Origin: an uncultured Dialister sp.
Lineage (GTDB): Bacteria; Bacillota; Negativicutes; Veillonellales; Dialisteraceae
DNA: 6,854 nt
NCBI RefSeq assembly: GCF_900765565.1
Contig: NZ_CAAFRZ010000030.1
Span: 1-6,854 of the forward strand
Reading direction: 5' to 3'
The position numbers and the translations under genes were made by a program. Each line of letters begins with the position of its first letter. The first letter of the stretch is position 1. Positions 6,099 through 6,854 of this stretch are shown here, piece after piece. The notes under the pieces are model-generated. The model had not been told where the DNA came from. It saw only the letters and a program-made list of their open reading frames with translations, and searched no databases.

Positions 6099-6252
6099 AT
6101 AACGGCTCCGCCGCAGATGGGTTCCTAATGACTCTATCCCCTAAAACGTGCAAATGACTCTGCAGCAGGCTCTCTTCACAGAAGAGAGCTGCCCACCGGG
6201 CTGAGAGATGGTGATGGATTCTAATGGGTTTCCGGCCCGCAGGGCCCTGTCC
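6099..6252 (+). repeat. GCTCYC-type hairpin repeat, long copy
   Basis: Similar to 4207-4346 along its length. Shared landmarks are CGGCT(A/C)CGCCG, GGGTTCCT, GACTCT, then arms GCTCTCTTC (6169-6177) and GAAGAGAGC (6181-6189), a perfect 9-bp stem with loop ACA. GCCC-ACC-GGGC, CTGAGAGATGGTG and GGATT come next, and GGCCC-GCA-GGGCC (6234-6246) closes it. Unlike the copy at 4180-4375 it lacks the GGCTAGT-type inverted ends. It overlaps the hexamer-array module H3. Confidence 0.75.
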
Positions 6253-6296
6253 CCTCGGTCTCGTTCTCGGCCTCGATCTCATTTGCCCGCAGGGCC
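6231..6296 (-). repeat. Hexamer-array module, copy H3
   Basis: On the minus strand, GAGATC, GAGGCC, GAGAAC and GAGACC (6280-6257) are followed by GAGGGGACAGGGCCCTGCGGGCC. Order and content match H1 and H4 in opposite orientation. A GCCC-GCA-GGGC hairpin (6285-6295) lies at the array's outer side. Confidence 0.75.
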
Positions 6297-6302
6297 AGAC
6301 CG

Positions 6303-6336
6303 CATCTATCTTCTTTCATCTATCTTCTATCGTCTA
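6303..6336 (-). repeat. TAGANGA heptamer array
   Basis: Read on the minus strand, TAGACGA, TAGAAGA, TAGATGA, AAGAAGA and TAGATG follow each other with a 7-nt period. Equivalently, a 14-nt unit is repeated twice (6303-6316 and 6317-6330) with one difference. Confidence 0.75.
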
Positions 6337-6407
6337 ATAGCGAAACTGTCAATCATATAGAATATCTGTATTATCGACAAAACCCATCAGAATCCCTCTG
6401 TCTAGTT
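6337..6407. other. AT-rich gene-free spacer
   Basis: About 70 nt without a repeat relative in this window. It contains a perfect TTGACA on the minus strand (6352-6347), with a poor TAGAAG 17 nt further that falls in the heptamer array. No gene follows in that direction before 5962, so I do not call a promoter. Confidence 0.5.
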
Positions 6408-6451
6408 GAGATCGAGGTCGAGACCGAGATTGAGGACACCGGCCTGCGGCG
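6408..6451 (+). repeat. Hexamer-array module, copy H4
   Basis: GAGATC, GAGGTC, GAGACC and GAGATT (6408-6431) are followed by GAGGACACCGGCCTGCGGCG. The tail matches H1 (GAGGGCAACGGCCTGCGGCG) apart from two bases, while the array is shorter and less uniform. Confidence 0.8.
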
Positions 6452-6470
6452 CTTCCAACATTTCCTACCA

Positions 6471-6522
6471 GCTAACCTCCGTCGCCTTCGCAGCCAGCTC
6501 CTTCCCAAGGAAGGAGGCTTTT
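6471..6522 (-). repeat. GCTCYC-type hairpin repeat, reverse orientation
   Basis: Contains CTCCTTCC (6498-6505) and GGAAGGAG (6509-6516), a perfect 8-bp stem with loop CAA. The first part, GCTAACCTCCGTCGCCTTCG, matches the start of the end elements at 21-40 and 6729-6747. Read on the plus strand the hairpin is followed by TTTT, so it could act as a weak terminator, but no plus-strand gene precedes it. Confidence 0.7.
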
Positions 6523-6544
6523 CATCAGCGGTTCCACCGCACCA

Positions 6545-6663
6545 TCTGACACTTTCCCTTCATCGTCATTTCGAGCGGTGTGAGCATACCAAGTGACTCT
6601 ACCTGTAAAAGCCGCTACAGCTACGATGAGTCGAGAAATCTCCCTGGTAAATGACTGTAACGG
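6545..6663. repeat. 119-nt direct repeat, copy 2
   Basis: Gapless partner of 5844-5962. The terminal stem reads ATTTC (6568-6572) with GAAAT (6635-6639). Compared with copy 1 the middle pair changes from C-G to T-A, so pairing is kept. It lies in a 1-kb stretch without genes. Confidence 0.8.
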
Positions 6664-6708
6664 AATTTTCGGAAGAATTGAGATTTGAGGAAAGAGAGTT
6701 GAGGTCCC

Positions 6709-6854
6709 GCCTGCAGCGCTTCCAACGGCTAACCTCCGTCTGCTTCGCAGCCACCGCCGGGCCCTGAAAGGAAGGTGCCTTAGTGTGCAGTAAAGGCACC
6801 AACTTGGGCCCGGCTCGAGGGTCCTCTGTGGGCATCCTGCAGAGGATGCCCAAG
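6709..6854. repeat. Multi-hairpin intergenic element, short copy (cut by window end)
   Basis: Partner of 1-249. It lacks the 91-nt internal part (90-180), having CACC (6797-6800) there. The first stem is CTGC-TTC-GCAG (6740-6750), where the other copy has CGCC-TTC-GGCG. The last is GGGCATCCT with AGGATGCCC (6830-6838 and 6843-6851, 9 bp, loop GCAG). A competing 6-bp stem, CCTCTG with CAGAGG (6823-6828 and 6840-6845), would exclude it. The element probably continues to the right. An 84-codon minus-strand open frame over it looks spurious. Confidence 0.7.

Noticed and set aside
6326..6352. Promoter on the minus strand with perfect TTGACA
   Set aside because: The -10 (TAGAAG) is poor and falls in a simple tandem, and no gene lies downstream before the 119-nt repeat.
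6599..6853. 84-codon minus-strand open frame at the right end, and a 68-codon one at 6076-6282
   Set aside because: Both consist of repeat DNA with paired arms; composition is atypical and I see no start signal.

Overview
The window reads as a chromosomal segment of a Gram-positive-type bacterium of moderate GC. The best guess, from protein style and the kind of intergenic repeats, is a Negativicutes-like Firmicute (for example an Acidaminococcus or Dialister relative). That placement is inference from memory, not a database result. All six genes I can support lie on the minus strand.

Layout, right to left in the direction of transcription. A small CGGC-domain protein (5427-5780) and an LUD-domain protein (4431-5051) stand as separate single genes, each with its own good Shine-Dalgarno site. 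The gatC-gatA-gatB operon (3966 down to 767) follows, with a candidate promoter at about 4018-4047. It encodes the three subunits of the tRNA-dependent amidotransferase that makes Gln-tRNA(Gln) and/or Asn-tRNA(Asn). A fourth gene for a small two-helix membrane protein (426-770) is joined to gatB by an ATGA overlap, and a convincing intrinsic terminator (384-421) closes the unit.

The rest (1-383, 4048-4430, 5070-5426 and 5792-6854) holds no gene I can support. It is an unusually dense mosaic of short repeats: variable hexamer arrays (GAGACC-type) joined to a GGCC-TGC-GGC module, in four copies and both orientations; heptamer mini-arrays of several different sequences; a 119-nt gapless direct repeat; a hairpin family with GCTCYC/GRGAGC arms; GCGGC-nnn-GCCGC triloop hairpins; and a complex multi-hairpin element at both window ends whose copies differ by compensating base changes. 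Several repeats touch the genes: one lies just upstream of the Shine-Dalgarno site of the CGGC gene, and another begins at its stop codon.

The core genes are ordinary. The main interest is the intergenic repeat system, which looks like a family of non-autonomous structured elements. No transposase or other mobilising gene is visible here.
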